Shown here: positions 16,300 to 22,704 of the stretch, one piece after another
Position numbering within the stretch: the first letter of the stretch is position 1
Layout: the number at the start of each line of letters is the position of its first letter
NCBI GenBank assembly: GCA_024232355.1
Contig: JAAEPW010001042.1
Span: 1-29,386 of the forward strand
Reading direction: 5' to 3'
Origin: Chloroflexota bacterium
GTDB taxonomy: Bacteria > Chloroflexota > Anaerolineae > B4-G1
Length of the DNA stretch: 29,386 nucleotides
Notes under the pieces: generated by a model
What the model saw: the letters and a program-made list of their open reading frames with translations, nothing else
Told to the model about the DNA's origin: nothing
Databases searched by the model: none
Program-made: the position numbers and the translations under genes

Positions 16300-18042
16300 C
16301 TACACCTCCTCCACTTGGGCCAGAATGTAATCGGGAGTGAACGCCCGGCCATCGTATCTCAGGATTGTCCCATCCATCGCCAGGCCCGTGTTGGCCCGGA
16401 TGAGGTTTGCCAGTTGAGCCGTCGCGTTGCCCTCCACGCCGACGAGCCGATGGGCTGATTTCAGGGCGGCCGTCGCGGCCTTGGTCGGGAAAGGCCACAA
16501 GTCCGTGAAATGGATGAGGTTCGCCCGGCCTGCGCGCTCTGCATTGGCGCGATCCACAGTCTCTCTCAGCGGTCCGTAGGTGGATCCCCAACTGACAAAT
16601 GTGATATCAGCCTTTACTGGTCCATATCGTTGGGGGTCGGATACTTTCGTGGACATACCGATCAACTTGCGCTGGCGCTTTTCCACCTGCGCTTTGCGCA
16701 CATCCTGCTCCTCATTGACACTTCCCCTCTCGTCGTGTTCATTGCCGGTGGCGACATAGACGGCGTTGGGATGTCCGGGTGTTGCTCGCGGCGAGATGCC
16801 CGAGTCGGTGACCTGATAGCGTAAATAGTTGTCTTCCAGTGTATCCAGTTCTGTCGTGCTCAACAAGGCCCCTCGGTCAAGCTCTACGTCGAAATCAAAG
16901 GTATCAAGATCCAGCGTGCGAACAGAGACGACTAAATAATGATCACTGAGGACCAAGGTTGGGGTCTGGTATTTTTCTGCCAGGTTAAAGGCCCGCGCGC
17001 CAGCCAAGAAGCATTCCTCGTGGGTGCCTGGAGCCAACAAGAAACGCGGGAACTCTCCTTGTGAAGCGTGGAGCATAAAGAGCAGGTCGCCTTGTTCCTG
17101 GCGGGTGGGTAGGCCAGTGGCGGGTCCTGGTCGTTGAGCGTTGTAAATGACGACCGGTGTCTCTGTGATACCGGCCAGGCCCAGCGCCTCTACCATCAGG
17201 GCAAAACCGCCTCCCGAGGTCGGCACCAGTGCCCGCGCGCCCATGTGAGCGGCTCCGATGGCCATATTGATCGCGGCGATTTCGTCCTCGGTGTGCTTGG
17301 TCGCCACGCCGTATTCGGCTGCGTGGGCTACCATCCAATGCAGCACCGGCGATCCGGGCGTCATCGGGTAGCCAGACACAAAGCGACAGCCGCCCGCCAG
17401 CGCCCCCAATGAGAATGCTTGAGTGCCGTTGACCACCATTCGGGGAGGTGCATCTGGGATCGTCTCTAGCTTGAAGGGAAAATCGGCGGCATATTTTCGT
17501 CCTTCCTGACAGCCTGCTTCGACGGCGGCTAGATTGCCATCCACCACCGCCTGACCCTTGCGCCCAAAGTTGTCGCGGATGACGCTGTTTATCGGCTCCA
17601 GGTCGAGACCGGTCAGCCCTGCCGCGACGCCCAGCGCGGTGGTGTTGCGGGCCAACACGGTTCCGGCTTTGTCTTGAGCGATATCGCTCAACGGAATGGG
17701 CAAGAATTGGACGTTGTTTCCCTGTTGTTTCTCTGGTGACACGTCCAGCGCCGAATCGTAGACGACGGCGCTTCCTTCTACCATACTATCACGATGGCGT
17801 GGGATCGTCTCTTTGGTCAGTGCCAGCAAAAGTTGCACCGACTCTGTGGAAGCATAGAGTGGCTGTTCGCTCACGCGGATGGAGAAAAAATTGTGTCCGC
17901 CCCGGATACGCGAATAATACTCGGGCAGGCCAAAGACGTGCAGCCCGCCCCGGGCCATTGCTTTGCAAAAGCCAGCGCCGCTCGACTCGACCCCATCGCC
18001 CGCCGCTCCACCTATCCTGATCGTCATTTGGTTTGTGGTCAC
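16300..18042 (-). CDS. korA: 2-oxoacid:ferredoxin oxidoreductase, fused gamma-alpha subunit
   Basis: Partner of KorB. The 580-residue protein fuses a gamma-type domain (about 7-190: IRIGGAAGDGVESSG then EYYSRIRGGHNFFSIRVS) to the pyrimidine-binding alpha domain (from about 200: GGCRFVSGYPMTPGSP, then EDEIAAINMAIGAAHMGARA) and the C-terminal transketolase-like part. This is the two-subunit KOR layout. I place the start at a GTG (18042) six bases after an AAGGGGAAAGAG site; a later ATG at 18027 begins MTIRIGG but has no ribosome site, and the frame stays open to 18102 through a palindromic repeat. The gene sits between superoxide reductase and korB. The enzyme class is oxygen-sensitive, which may explain its neighbours. 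Confidence 0.92.
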   Translation of the reverse strand: MTTNQMTIRIGGAAGDGVESSGAGFCKAMARGGLHVFGLPEYYSRIRGGHNFFSIRVSEQPLYASTESVQLLLALTKETIPRHRDSMVEGSAVVYDSALDVSPEKQQGNNVQFLPIPLSDIAQDKAGTVLARNTTALGVAAGLTGLDLEPINSVIRDNFGRKGQAVVDGNLAAVEAGCQEGRKYAADFPFKLETIPDAPPRMVVNGTQAFSLGALAGGCRFVSGYPMTPGSPVLHWMVAHAAEYGVATKHTEDEIAAINMAIGAAHMGARALVPTSGGGFALMVEALGLAGITETPVVIYNAQRPGPATGLPTRQEQGDLLFMLHASQGEFPRFLLAPGTHEECFLAGARAFNLAEKYQTPTLVLSDHYLVVSVRTLDLDTFDFDVELDRGALLSTTELDTLEDNYLRYQVTDSGISPRATPGHPNAVYVATGNEHDERGSVNEEQDVRKAQVEKRQRKLIGMSTKVSDPQRYGPVKADITFVSWGSTYGPLRETVDRANAERAGRANLIHFTDLWPFPTKAATAALKSAHRLVGVEGNATAQLANLIRANTGLAMDGTILRYDGRAFTPDYILAQVEEV

Positions 18043-18083
18043 TTGCTCTTTCCCCTTGTTTTGTAATGACACATCACGTACCA

Positions 18084-18127
18084 AGACCTCAAAGGTCCCC
18101 ACGACAGTGTAGAAACCTTTGAGGTCT
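18084..18127. repeat. 13-bp inverted repeat of the AGACCT/AGGTCT type
   Basis: AGACCTCAAAGGT (18084-18096) and ACCTTTGAGGTCT (18115-18127) are exact reverse complements around an 18-base loop. It fills most of the gap between the superoxide reductase stop and the korA start. Its ends match the AGACCT...AGGTCT palindromes at 26011 and 28727, which suggests a dispersed repeat family. It could also stop or process transcripts. Confidence 0.75.
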
Positions 18128-18147
18128 GCTCCAGTTACATGTTCAAC

Positions 18148-18510
18148 TTAGCCGATCTCTTGGCTGTTTTCCCACAATCCGTGCAGATTGCAGAAAGAGA
18201 GCGCGCGCAATGTACCGGGCTTGTCCACCTTTAAGGATACACTTGCCAGCGGTGTCGTAAGCACAGTGCCTGCTCCGTGACCACTGAACTCGAAATGGCC
18301 TACCTGGTAGGGGAATTTTTCTTCTTTTGGCTGAAAGTAGAGCGTGATCCAACTGATGTGGTGTTCGGCAGTGTTGGGGTGCGTGATTTCCTTCCCCACG
18401 CTGACCGTAACCTCAAAAGCCTCGCCTACCGCTGCGTTCGGACATTCGATGACCGGTACGTGCTTTTCTTTCTTCCAATCTGCTGCTTGAATCAATTCTC
18501 CGAATCCCAT
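18148..18510 (-). CDS. sorA: superoxide reductase (neelaredoxin type)
   Basis: Reduces superoxide to hydrogen peroxide without releasing oxygen, in the cytoplasm. The 120-residue protein lacks the N-terminal desulforedoxin domain and so is the one-iron class. The active Fe site is visible: Glu15 and His17 (KEKHVP), His44 (THPN), His50 (EHHISW), Cys107 and His110 (CNLHGLW). AAAGGAG lies seven bases before the ATG. It follows rubrerythrin by 31 bases and rubredoxin is the gene before that, so electron donor (rubredoxin), superoxide scavenger and peroxide scavenger are encoded together, the usual anaerobe-type oxygen defence. Confidence 0.95.
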   Translation of the reverse strand: MGFGELIQAADWKKEKHVPVIECPNAAVGEAFEVTVSVGKEITHPNTAEHHISWITLYFQPKEEKFPYQVGHFEFSGHGAGTVLTTPLASVSLKVDKPGTLRALSFCNLHGLWENSQEIG

Positions 18511-18541
18511 GACTGACTCCTTTCACGCTTGACGCGTTATA

Positions 18542-19045
18542 TTAGAAAAGGTTAAATTTTTCCTTTTTGGCCCCGCACAGCGGGCATTCGTCCGGCGCAT
18601 GGCCTTCACCGGTCCAGCCGCAGAAGGAGCAGACGTGAACCTGGCCCAACTCGGCGTCGCCCCCACCTTCCACGGCAGCCTTGGCTGTGGTATACAGTGC
18701 GGCGTGGACTTTTTCCGCTTCCATCGCCCAGTTGTTGGAGCGGACGGCTCCCTTTTCCTCTTGCAGTTCGGCCACCGCCGTGAATGCGGGATACATCTCT
18801 TCGACCTCAAAGGTCTCTCCACCGATGGCGGCTCCTAGGTTGTCCACCGTCTTGCCCAGATCCCCCAGTGTTTTGAGGTGGTTGATGGCATGCACCTGCT
18901 CGGCGTACGCGACGGCCTTGAACAGCCGCGCCACGTTGGGCAAGCCTTCTTTCTCCGCCTTGGCAGAAAAGGCCAAGTATTTCACGTGAGCCTGGCTTTC
19001 GCCTGCGAACGCTGCTTCCAAATTTCCCTGTGTCATCTTGCGCAT
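18542..19045 (-). CDS. rbr: rubrerythrin
   Basis: Non-haem peroxidase that reduces H2O2 with electrons from rubredoxin. The 167-residue protein has a four-helix diiron domain (Glu16, E49-x2-H52, a Glu near 79-83 and E111-x2-H114) and a C-terminal rubredoxin-like domain with Cys139, Cys142, Cys154 and Cys157 (CSFCGW and ECPLCG). It is slightly shorter than classical rubrerythrins (~190). GAGGAGAAA precedes the ATG. It lies 48 bases after the rubredoxin gene and 31 before superoxide reductase, and would detoxify the peroxide that enzyme makes. Confidence 0.96.
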   Translation of the reverse strand: MRKMTQGNLEAAFAGESQAHVKYLAFSAKAEKEGLPNVARLFKAVAYAEQVHAINHLKTLGDLGKTVDNLGAAIGGETFEVEEMYPAFTAVAELQEEKGAVRSNNWAMEAEKVHAALYTTAKAAVEGGGDAELGQVHVCSFCGWTGEGHAPDECPLCGAKKEKFNLF

Positions 19046-19093
19046 TTGTTTTTCTCCTCGAGATTATGTGATTTTGTTATCAATGATTAGATT

Positions 19094-19252
19094 TTATACT
19101 TTTTCGAACATGTCTTTGCCAGCGCCACAGTCTGGGCAGAGCCAGCCTTCGGGCAGAGCCTCGAAGGACGTGTTGGGCGGAATCCCGCTTTCAGGGTCAC
19201 CCACCGCTGGATCATACACGTAACCGCAGACTATACATTCCCACTTTTCCAT
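19094..19252 (-). CDS. rubredoxin
   Basis: A 52-residue one-iron electron carrier. The Fe(Cys)4 site is C6-x2-C9-GYVYD and C39-P-D-C42-G, with the family residues [16 protein letters not shown] around the second knuckle and the normal spacing of 29 residues between the pairs. AAGGAGGAAAC lies just before the ATG. It is the first gene of the rubredoxin, rubrerythrin, superoxide reductase group and is the obvious electron donor for both enzymes. A 12-bp palindrome is 53 bases upstream. Confidence 0.96.
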   Translation of the reverse strand: MEKWECIVCGYVYDPAVGDPESGIPPNTSFEALPEGWLCPDCGAGKDMFEKV

Positions 19253-19304
19253 TGTTTCCTCCTTAAACTAGTTTATGATCGATCTGTGCTTGCGAAACCT
19301 ATTT

Positions 19305-19316
19305 GTTTCCGGAAAC
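19305..19316. promoter_or_regulatory. 12-bp palindrome upstream of the rubredoxin operon
   Basis: GTTTCCGGAAAC is a perfect palindrome in the 71-bp gap between the receiver-like gene and rubredoxin. A near-repeat of one half (GGTTTCG on the minus strand) follows 10 bases later. Position suits an operator controlling the oxygen-defence genes, but no regulator is assigned and no good -35/-10 pair is clear. Confidence 0.35.
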
Positions 19317-19323
19317 CAACCTG

Positions 19324-19695
19324 TTAGACGTGCAGCAGGTGTTTGATCGTCGCGGATAGCTTGGATGCTGGAGCGCCTTGGAGCAACACGCCATCAGCAC
19401 CGGCTGTTTGGGCCAATTCTTGTTGTTGTACATCGTTGACCAAGAGTATGGAACGCGTCTGGGGATGCTGGGCTTTGATCTGTGCCAACAAACTCCAGAA
19501 CTCGCCGCTAGGCAGATCGACGCTGATCAAAACCAGCGCTGGGCAGTGTTCCTTGACTATCCGTAGGGCTGATGATGCATCATCTATTTCTTGCAGGTTT
19601 GTCACCTGTGGAATCGCCGTCAATAATGCCCGCAAGCCGTCTCTCACTGGGCCGGGGCGGGCTACGATCAACGTCAGAATAGGTTCAGTCATCAT
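19324..19695 (-). CDS. stand-alone degenerate receiver (pseudo-receiver) protein
   Basis: A 123-residue protein with the fold pattern of a response-regulator receiver of the NarL type (VRDGLRALL near the start, then a buried strand PALVLIS, then AGADGVLLQ). The chemistry is lost: the acidic pair after the first strand is Ala12-Arg13, the phospho-acceptor position aligns with Ser58 (the nearby Asp60 is two residues late), the Thr/Ser position is Asn87 and the invariant Lys is Gln106. No output domain is attached. It therefore probably works, if at all, through protein contacts. Start is uncertain: ATG at 19695 is used, a GTG at 19725 is in frame. It is transcribed toward the rubredoxin operon. 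Confidence 0.7.
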   Translation of the reverse strand: MMTEPILTLIVARPGPVRDGLRALLTAIPQVTNLQEIDDASSALRIVKEHCPALVLISVDLPSGEFWSLLAQIKAQHPQTRSILLVNDVQQQELAQTAGADGVLLQGAPASKLSATIKHLLHV

Positions 19696-19725
19696 CTCTT
19701 GCCAATTTCTCTCATTGTAGAGCAC

Positions 19726-20341
19726 GTTGCTTCTATCATCAGCAGTGCTCGCTGGTTGCTCAAACCGATTTTTATTGTACCATCCTACGGGCTGGCACGC
19801 ATCGGTAAAAAGACGAAATCTGTATAAAGAAAAGACCGCTTGTAGGGCAGTCTCGTTACGTAAAATGACCAGTGGCTACGTATAATTGCGTATGCCCCGT
19901 TACCACTATGGCTCTAAAATCTGGTGTACTGGTGCAAAAATACCCCCAACTTGATATGAGTAGACAAATTACCCACAATGTCGCCTCCTGTCGCCACGAG
20001 GGTACTCGAAAGAGCAGAAACTCGCCCATCGATATCATCAACTTTTGCGCTCTTTTTCGTGTCATTTCCAACCGGGCCGCCATCAAACTGTTGGCTGGTG
20101 AGTTTCTCTAGCTCTCATCTGCCACCATTCCAAACTACTTGGCCTTTTGTTTTCTTATCTCGACCATTCTATCTGGCCAATCCCTCTCTAAACTACGCGG
20201 CCGCTAACACCAATACCAGGACCAAACTGATTTGTATTGCTTTCTGTGCTGTCATTCGTCCCTCCCCGGTGCTTTCGACTGACTTTATCTTCTCTCTCCT
20301 GTCAATTATCCGTATCCTGGCCAGTACCCAAAAATTCGAGT
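19726..20341. other. gene-poor stretch with a start-less minus-strand frame
   Basis: About 0.6 kb with no convincing gene. The best coding-like trace is on the minus strand from 20114 to 19914, 66 codons open between two stops, with a soluble, balanced composition (for example KVDDIDGRVSALSS and ATGGDIVGN) but no ATG in frame. It may be the end of a decayed gene. Plus-strand frames over the same bases look like shadows. Confidence 0.35.
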
Positions 20342-20369
20342 TTGTCAAGTAGAGAAATTATGGTAGAAT
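20342..20369 (+). promoter_or_regulatory. promoter of the tRNA-Gln gene
   Basis: TTGTCA (20342-20347), 16 bases, then TAGAAT (20364-20369). Transcription would start about 20 bases before the tRNA 5' end, a usual distance. Confidence 0.55.
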
Positions 20370-20397
20370 TGCAGCCGCCTGAGATTTTGTTCTACTT

Positions 20398-20468
20398 TGG
20401 GGGCTCGTCTAATGGTAGGACAGCGGACTCTGACTCCGTATGTGGGGGTTCAACTCCTCCGCCCCCAG
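20398..20468 (+). tRNA. tRNA-Gln (anticodon CUG)
   Basis: The cloverleaf folds by eye. The acceptor stem pairs TGGGGGC (20398-20404) with GCCCCCA (20461-20467), then discriminator G. The D arm has a GTC/GAC stem; the anticodon stem is GCGGA/TCCGT with loop CTCTGAC, giving anticodon CTG at 20430-20432. A short variable loop follows, and the T arm is GGGGG-TTCAACT-CCTCC. CCA is not encoded. Decayed mobile-element genes follow immediately downstream, so this tRNA may have served as an integration site. Confidence 0.93.
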
Positions 20469-20513
20469 CCTAATAAAATGTAGAAAGAACGTTTTGTCAC
20501 CCCCTTGACCTGG

Positions 20514-20557
20514 GCGCTTGCTCCCGATTGGTTATCGGTTGAGCAGGCGCGTTTTTT
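20514..20557 (+). terminator. intrinsic terminator after tRNA-Gln
   Basis: GCGCTTGCTC pairs with GAGCAGGCGC (one G-T), with an inner CCGAT/ATCGG stem, then G and six T. It is the natural end of the tRNA transcript. Confidence 0.8.
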
Positions 20558-20579
20558 GTCTGGTTGGAGCGCTGACTAG

Positions 20580-20705
20580 ATGGCCGAGATCATCCGGGAA
20601 AATGGGGTAGACCTCGACGACGCCGGACGCATCGAGAAGCAGAGCTTGAGCGAGTTTCGAGAAGCGTTACTCATTGCGTTATCCCTTGCCCCCTCAAACG
20701 CTTGA
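20580..20705 (+). CDS. short open frame, possible gene remnant
   Basis: A 41-codon frame starting MAEIIRENGVDLDDAG with a soluble, acidic/basic helical composition. I do not recognise it. A GGAG lies 11 bases before the ATG, too far for a good ribosome site. Its stop codon lies within the TTGACA that may serve the next gene. It is probably a fragment of a larger lost protein in the decayed stretch after the tRNA. Confidence 0.25.
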   Translation: MAEIIRENGVDLDDAGRIEKQSLSEFREALLIALSLAPSNA

Positions 20706-20751
20706 CACACTGACCACGCTTGTAGCTAGTATACATCACAGGGGGTGTTCT

Positions 20752-20973
20752 ATGATTGCCATAGGGAGCACTAGGTTGCCCGACTATTTGACGGTTGAGG
20801 AAACGGCTGAGGTTTTAGGCTATCATCCTAATTCTGTGCGCAAGATGGTGCGTGCGGGGAAACTTCGCGCTGAAAAAAAGGGCACTATGTGGCTAATTTA
20901 CCGCGAGGCACTGGAAGAATATCAAAAGGCCATAGAGGGCAAGTCGAAGCACGACCCAACACGGGGGCAGTGA
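20752..20973 (+). CDS. small helix-turn-helix protein, excisionase/MerR-like
   Basis: A 73-residue protein from an ATG with AGGGGGTG just upstream. Residues ~9-58 match the HTH_17 excisionase-type domain: LPDYLTVEETAEVLGYH is the helix-turn-helix, NSVRKMVRAGKLRAEKKG the recognition helix and wing, and the following WLIYREALEEYQKAIEG the closing helix. Such proteins act as recombination directionality factors or DNA-binding adaptors of mobile elements. A TTGACA at 20702 and TAGTAT at 20727 could be a weak promoter (19-base spacing). It is the only intact-looking gene of the decayed stretch between the tRNA and the recombinase remnant. A general helix-turn-helix regulator is the alternative. 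Confidence 0.75.
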   Translation: MIAIGSTRLPDYLTVEETAEVLGYHPNSVRKMVRAGKLRAEKKGTMWLIYREALEEYQKAIEGKSKHDPTRGQ

Positions 20974-21034
20974 TTGTTTGGACAACGGGCAATGTCAACG
21001 ACACGTAACCGCTCTCAGTGGTCTAGGTGAACTA

Positions 21035-21058
21035 GCGCCCAGGGGATGGGCGCGTTTT
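21035..21058 (+). terminator. intrinsic terminator after the HTH gene
   Basis: GCGCCC-AGGGGAT-GGGCGC followed by GTTTT, 62 bases after the HTH gene stop. The stem is only six GC-rich pairs and the T-run is short. Confidence 0.55.
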
Positions 21059-21081
21059 AGCATAGGAGGGAGAGAGAGAAA

Positions 21082-21573
21082 ACGTGTCCATTTTGTGCCG
21101 AGGAAATTCAAGACGTAGCGATGGTCTGTAAGCATTGTCAGCGCGAACTAAAGCCCAAGCCGCAGCCTAAGAAGAAAAAGAGTTCCTCTACCGGAATCAT
21201 CCTGCTCTTGATCGTCGTTGCCTGTGTGGTACTATGGGGCATTGGATCGGGTGGTAGTGGCGGCGGTAGCAATCCAGCGCGCCCAACGTCTGCACCGGCT
21301 GTCTACAACGTAAAGTATCGTGTCACGGGCACCACCAGTAGGGCGAGCCTCACATATTAGAATAAAGACGGTAACACCGAGCAGCGTGATGTGTCTGTGC
21401 CGTGGGAATACACCTTTACCGCCAGTCGTGGCGATTTCCTCTACATCTCTGCGCAGAACGAGAACGATCGGGGAACAATCGCATGCGAGATCGTTGTCAA
21501 CAACGTCAAAGTAGAAACCGCAGAATCAAGCGGCGCTTATGTGATTGCGGGTTGTAGCGGATCTGCCGAATGA
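21082..21573 (+). pseudogene. zinc-ribbon membrane protein with MmpS-like domain, start lost and amber-interrupted
   Basis: One frame reads TCPFCAEEIQDVAMVCKHC (a double CxxC zinc ribbon), a lysine-rich linker, a membrane span (IILLLIVVACVVLWGIGSG) and an extracytoplasmic beta-type domain with YRVTGTTSRASLTY, then VSVPWEYTF and SSGAYVIAGCSG. Two lesions stand out. AGGAGG is followed at normal distance by AAA-ACG-TGT with no ATG, GTG or TTG in frame before the zinc ribbon. A TAG (21358-21360) cuts the domain, after which the same frame continues coherently to 21573; a Gln CAG would differ by one base. The later ATG at 21121 would delete half of the zinc ribbon. I read it as a pseudogene. Confidence 0.75.
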
Positions 21574-21670
21574 CCTATCGCGTCGCAATCTGGGCCGCCG
21601 TCAGTACCCCCGAGCAGGCCACGGTAGAGAAAGATAGCCTGCCCTCATAAATCCGCGACGTCCACCAGGT
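21570..21670 (+). pseudogene. serine recombinase (resolvase family) N-terminal remnant
   Basis: From an ATG overlapping the previous stop, the frame reads MTYRVAIWAAVSTPEQATVE then KDSLPS-stop-IRDVHQ. Serine recombinases of mobile elements typically begin RVAIYARVSTEEQ...DSLPSQIRD, so the catalytic Ser of the AAVS motif is present and the stop (TAA at 21648) replaces a Gln codon. After IRDVHQ the resemblance ends and the rest of the enzyme (normally 200-500 residues) is missing. It is a truncated relic of an integrase/resolvase, consistent with a lost integrated element. Confidence 0.72.
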
Positions 21671-21745
21671 GGGCTGGGTTTTCGGATATCTCGGACATAC
21701 CCTCTATATTGATGGCGCAATGGCACAGCGCGGGCTGGCAATCGC

Positions 21746-21773
21746 TTGACACGCTCTTTTTTTGTGCTATACT
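21746..21773 (+). promoter_or_regulatory. strong promoter of a non-coding unit
   Basis: Perfect TTGACA (21746-21751), 16-base spacer, TATACT (21768-21773). Transcription should start near 21780 and no protein gene follows before a strong terminator at 21898-21930. Confidence 0.75.
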
Positions 21774-21779
21774 GGGTCT

Positions 21780-21930
21780 AATGATAGACTGAGTAATGAA
21801 ATAAAGACGCCCCAAGGCCGGGCAGCAACCCGAGCCAAGGGGCTAACCCAAACCGGTGGGCTAAACACCAATCCAGGCTGACCGTATTGTAGCACGGAAG
21901 CCGCTCACCGCAAGGTGAGCGGCTTTTCGT
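21780..21930 (+). ncRNA. candidate structured small RNA, ~150 nt
   Basis: A complete transcription unit without a protein: near-consensus promoter, about 120 bases of structured sequence, intrinsic terminator. The 5' part can fold into GCCCC-AA-GGC / GCC-AA-GGGGC (21809-21843) closing a CGGG-CAGCAA-CCCG hairpin, so a stem with a symmetric AA/AA internal loop. A second hairpin is CCCA-AACCGG-TGGG (about 21847-21860). Short open frames inside have no ribosome site. I do not recognise it as any known RNA family. It may belong to the decayed element or be a host regulatory RNA. Confidence 0.6.
21898..21930 (+). terminator. intrinsic terminator of the small-RNA unit
   Basis: AAGCCGCTCACC-GCAA-GGTGAGCGGCTT is a perfect 12-bp stem with a GNRA loop followed by TTTTCGTTT. 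Only the plus-strand direction has the T-run. Confidence 0.92.
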
Positions 21931-22004
21931 TTATGGGGACTACGGAAATCAGGCCAAAACTCACAAGGGGCTAAAATGAACACACTTGCACTCAGCACAC
22001 AACC

Positions 22005-22563
22005 GTGGACGCCACCGCGCCAACTGTCACCCTCGTCAGCCCGACCGATGTGTTACGCAACGCGTCTATCGAGGTGGATTTCAGTAAAGTGATGGTGACC
22101 GGCAGTGTTAGTTATACCGTTTCGCCTACTGTCACCAACCTGCCCCGACCTGGGAGAACGGCGACCGCCGCTTGCGGCTGGGGCACGACGAGTTGGCTGC
22201 CAATACCCGCTACACCGTCAGCGTCAACACGGGGAGTGACTTGGCCGGAAACTTGTTGGGTAACACGCCCTACACCTGGGTCTTTACTACCGGGGCTGTC
22301 TCCGCGCCTGAAGCGGACTTGTCACTGGGTAAGGTGCGCTTCGGCACAGGTGACGTGACCACCGGGGAGCGCATTACCTACACCCTCACCGTCACCAACG
22401 CCGGTTTAGCGGTACACTGAGCAACATTGCCAGCGTGTCGCCTACCGGTGGCGTATTGGACCTGTACCCGGACAACGACGACGATGAGGCCTCGGTGCGT
22501 ATCGTTTTCTTGGCTGGGGACAATCACTGCATCTACTTGCCGTTGGTGCTCAGGAACAGCTAA
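22005..22563 (+). pseudogene. frameshifted remnant of a secreted Ig-like/DUF11-type protein
   Basis: Three frames carry one protein. The first (from 22005) reads DATAPTVTLVSPTD and SIEVDFSKVMV, the opening of a bacterial Ig-like (Big_5) domain; the second (about 22148-22410) continues LAANTRYTVSVN, DLAGNLLGNTPYTWVFTTG, then ITYTLTVTNAG as in DUF11 repeats; the third (about 22414-22563) reads LSNIASVSPTGGV, DNDDDEASV and ends IYLPLVLRNS. The YLPLV-type ending is common on secreted proteins of Chloroflexota. No signal peptide is present, so the 5' part is also gone. A fragment of a cell-surface protein. Confidence 0.75.
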
Positions 22564-22579
22564 CTGACAAAAGTCAAAA

Positions 22580-22597
22580 CCCCAAGGATCTTTGGGG
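22580..22597 (+). terminator. hairpin after the surface-protein remnant
   Basis: CCCCAAG/TTTGGGG can form a 7-bp stem (one G-T) 17 bases after the remnant stop. No T-run follows, so terminator function is uncertain. Confidence 0.35.
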
Positions 22598-22603
22598 GAG
22601 TAA

Positions 22604-22657
22604 TTGCGCGTCTGGACAAGACGTGATAAGATATTGACACTCGTTAAGTGGTACCAC
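22604..22657 (+). promoter_or_regulatory. promoter and palindromic site before the ABC-LytTR gene
   Basis: TTGCGC (22604-22609), 17 bases, TAAGAT (22627-22632) is a reasonable promoter. A perfect palindrome, GTGGTACCAC (22648-22657), lies at about the transcription start or +10, a typical repressor position, and 48 bases before the GTG start. Confidence 0.45.
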
Positions 22658-22704
22658 ATTTTTGTTGTTTGTCGCACGTTTTGTTGGATGAATGGAGAGA
22701 TCAA

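Noticed and set aside
16298..16591. 98-residue N-terminal extension of KorB
   Set aside because: The extension is the korA coding region in another frame; the ATG at 16297 has a good ribosome site and starts the conserved domain.
19872..20352. Plus-strand frames of 79 and 124 codons in the gap before the tRNA
   Set aside because: No ribosome sites, no recognisable domain, low-complexity hydrophobic or Ser-rich translations overlapping each other.
21358..21360. Amber codon read as pyrrolysine or another recoding event
   Set aside because: The start codon is missing too, neighbouring genes are broken, and a CAG-to-TAG change explains it simply.
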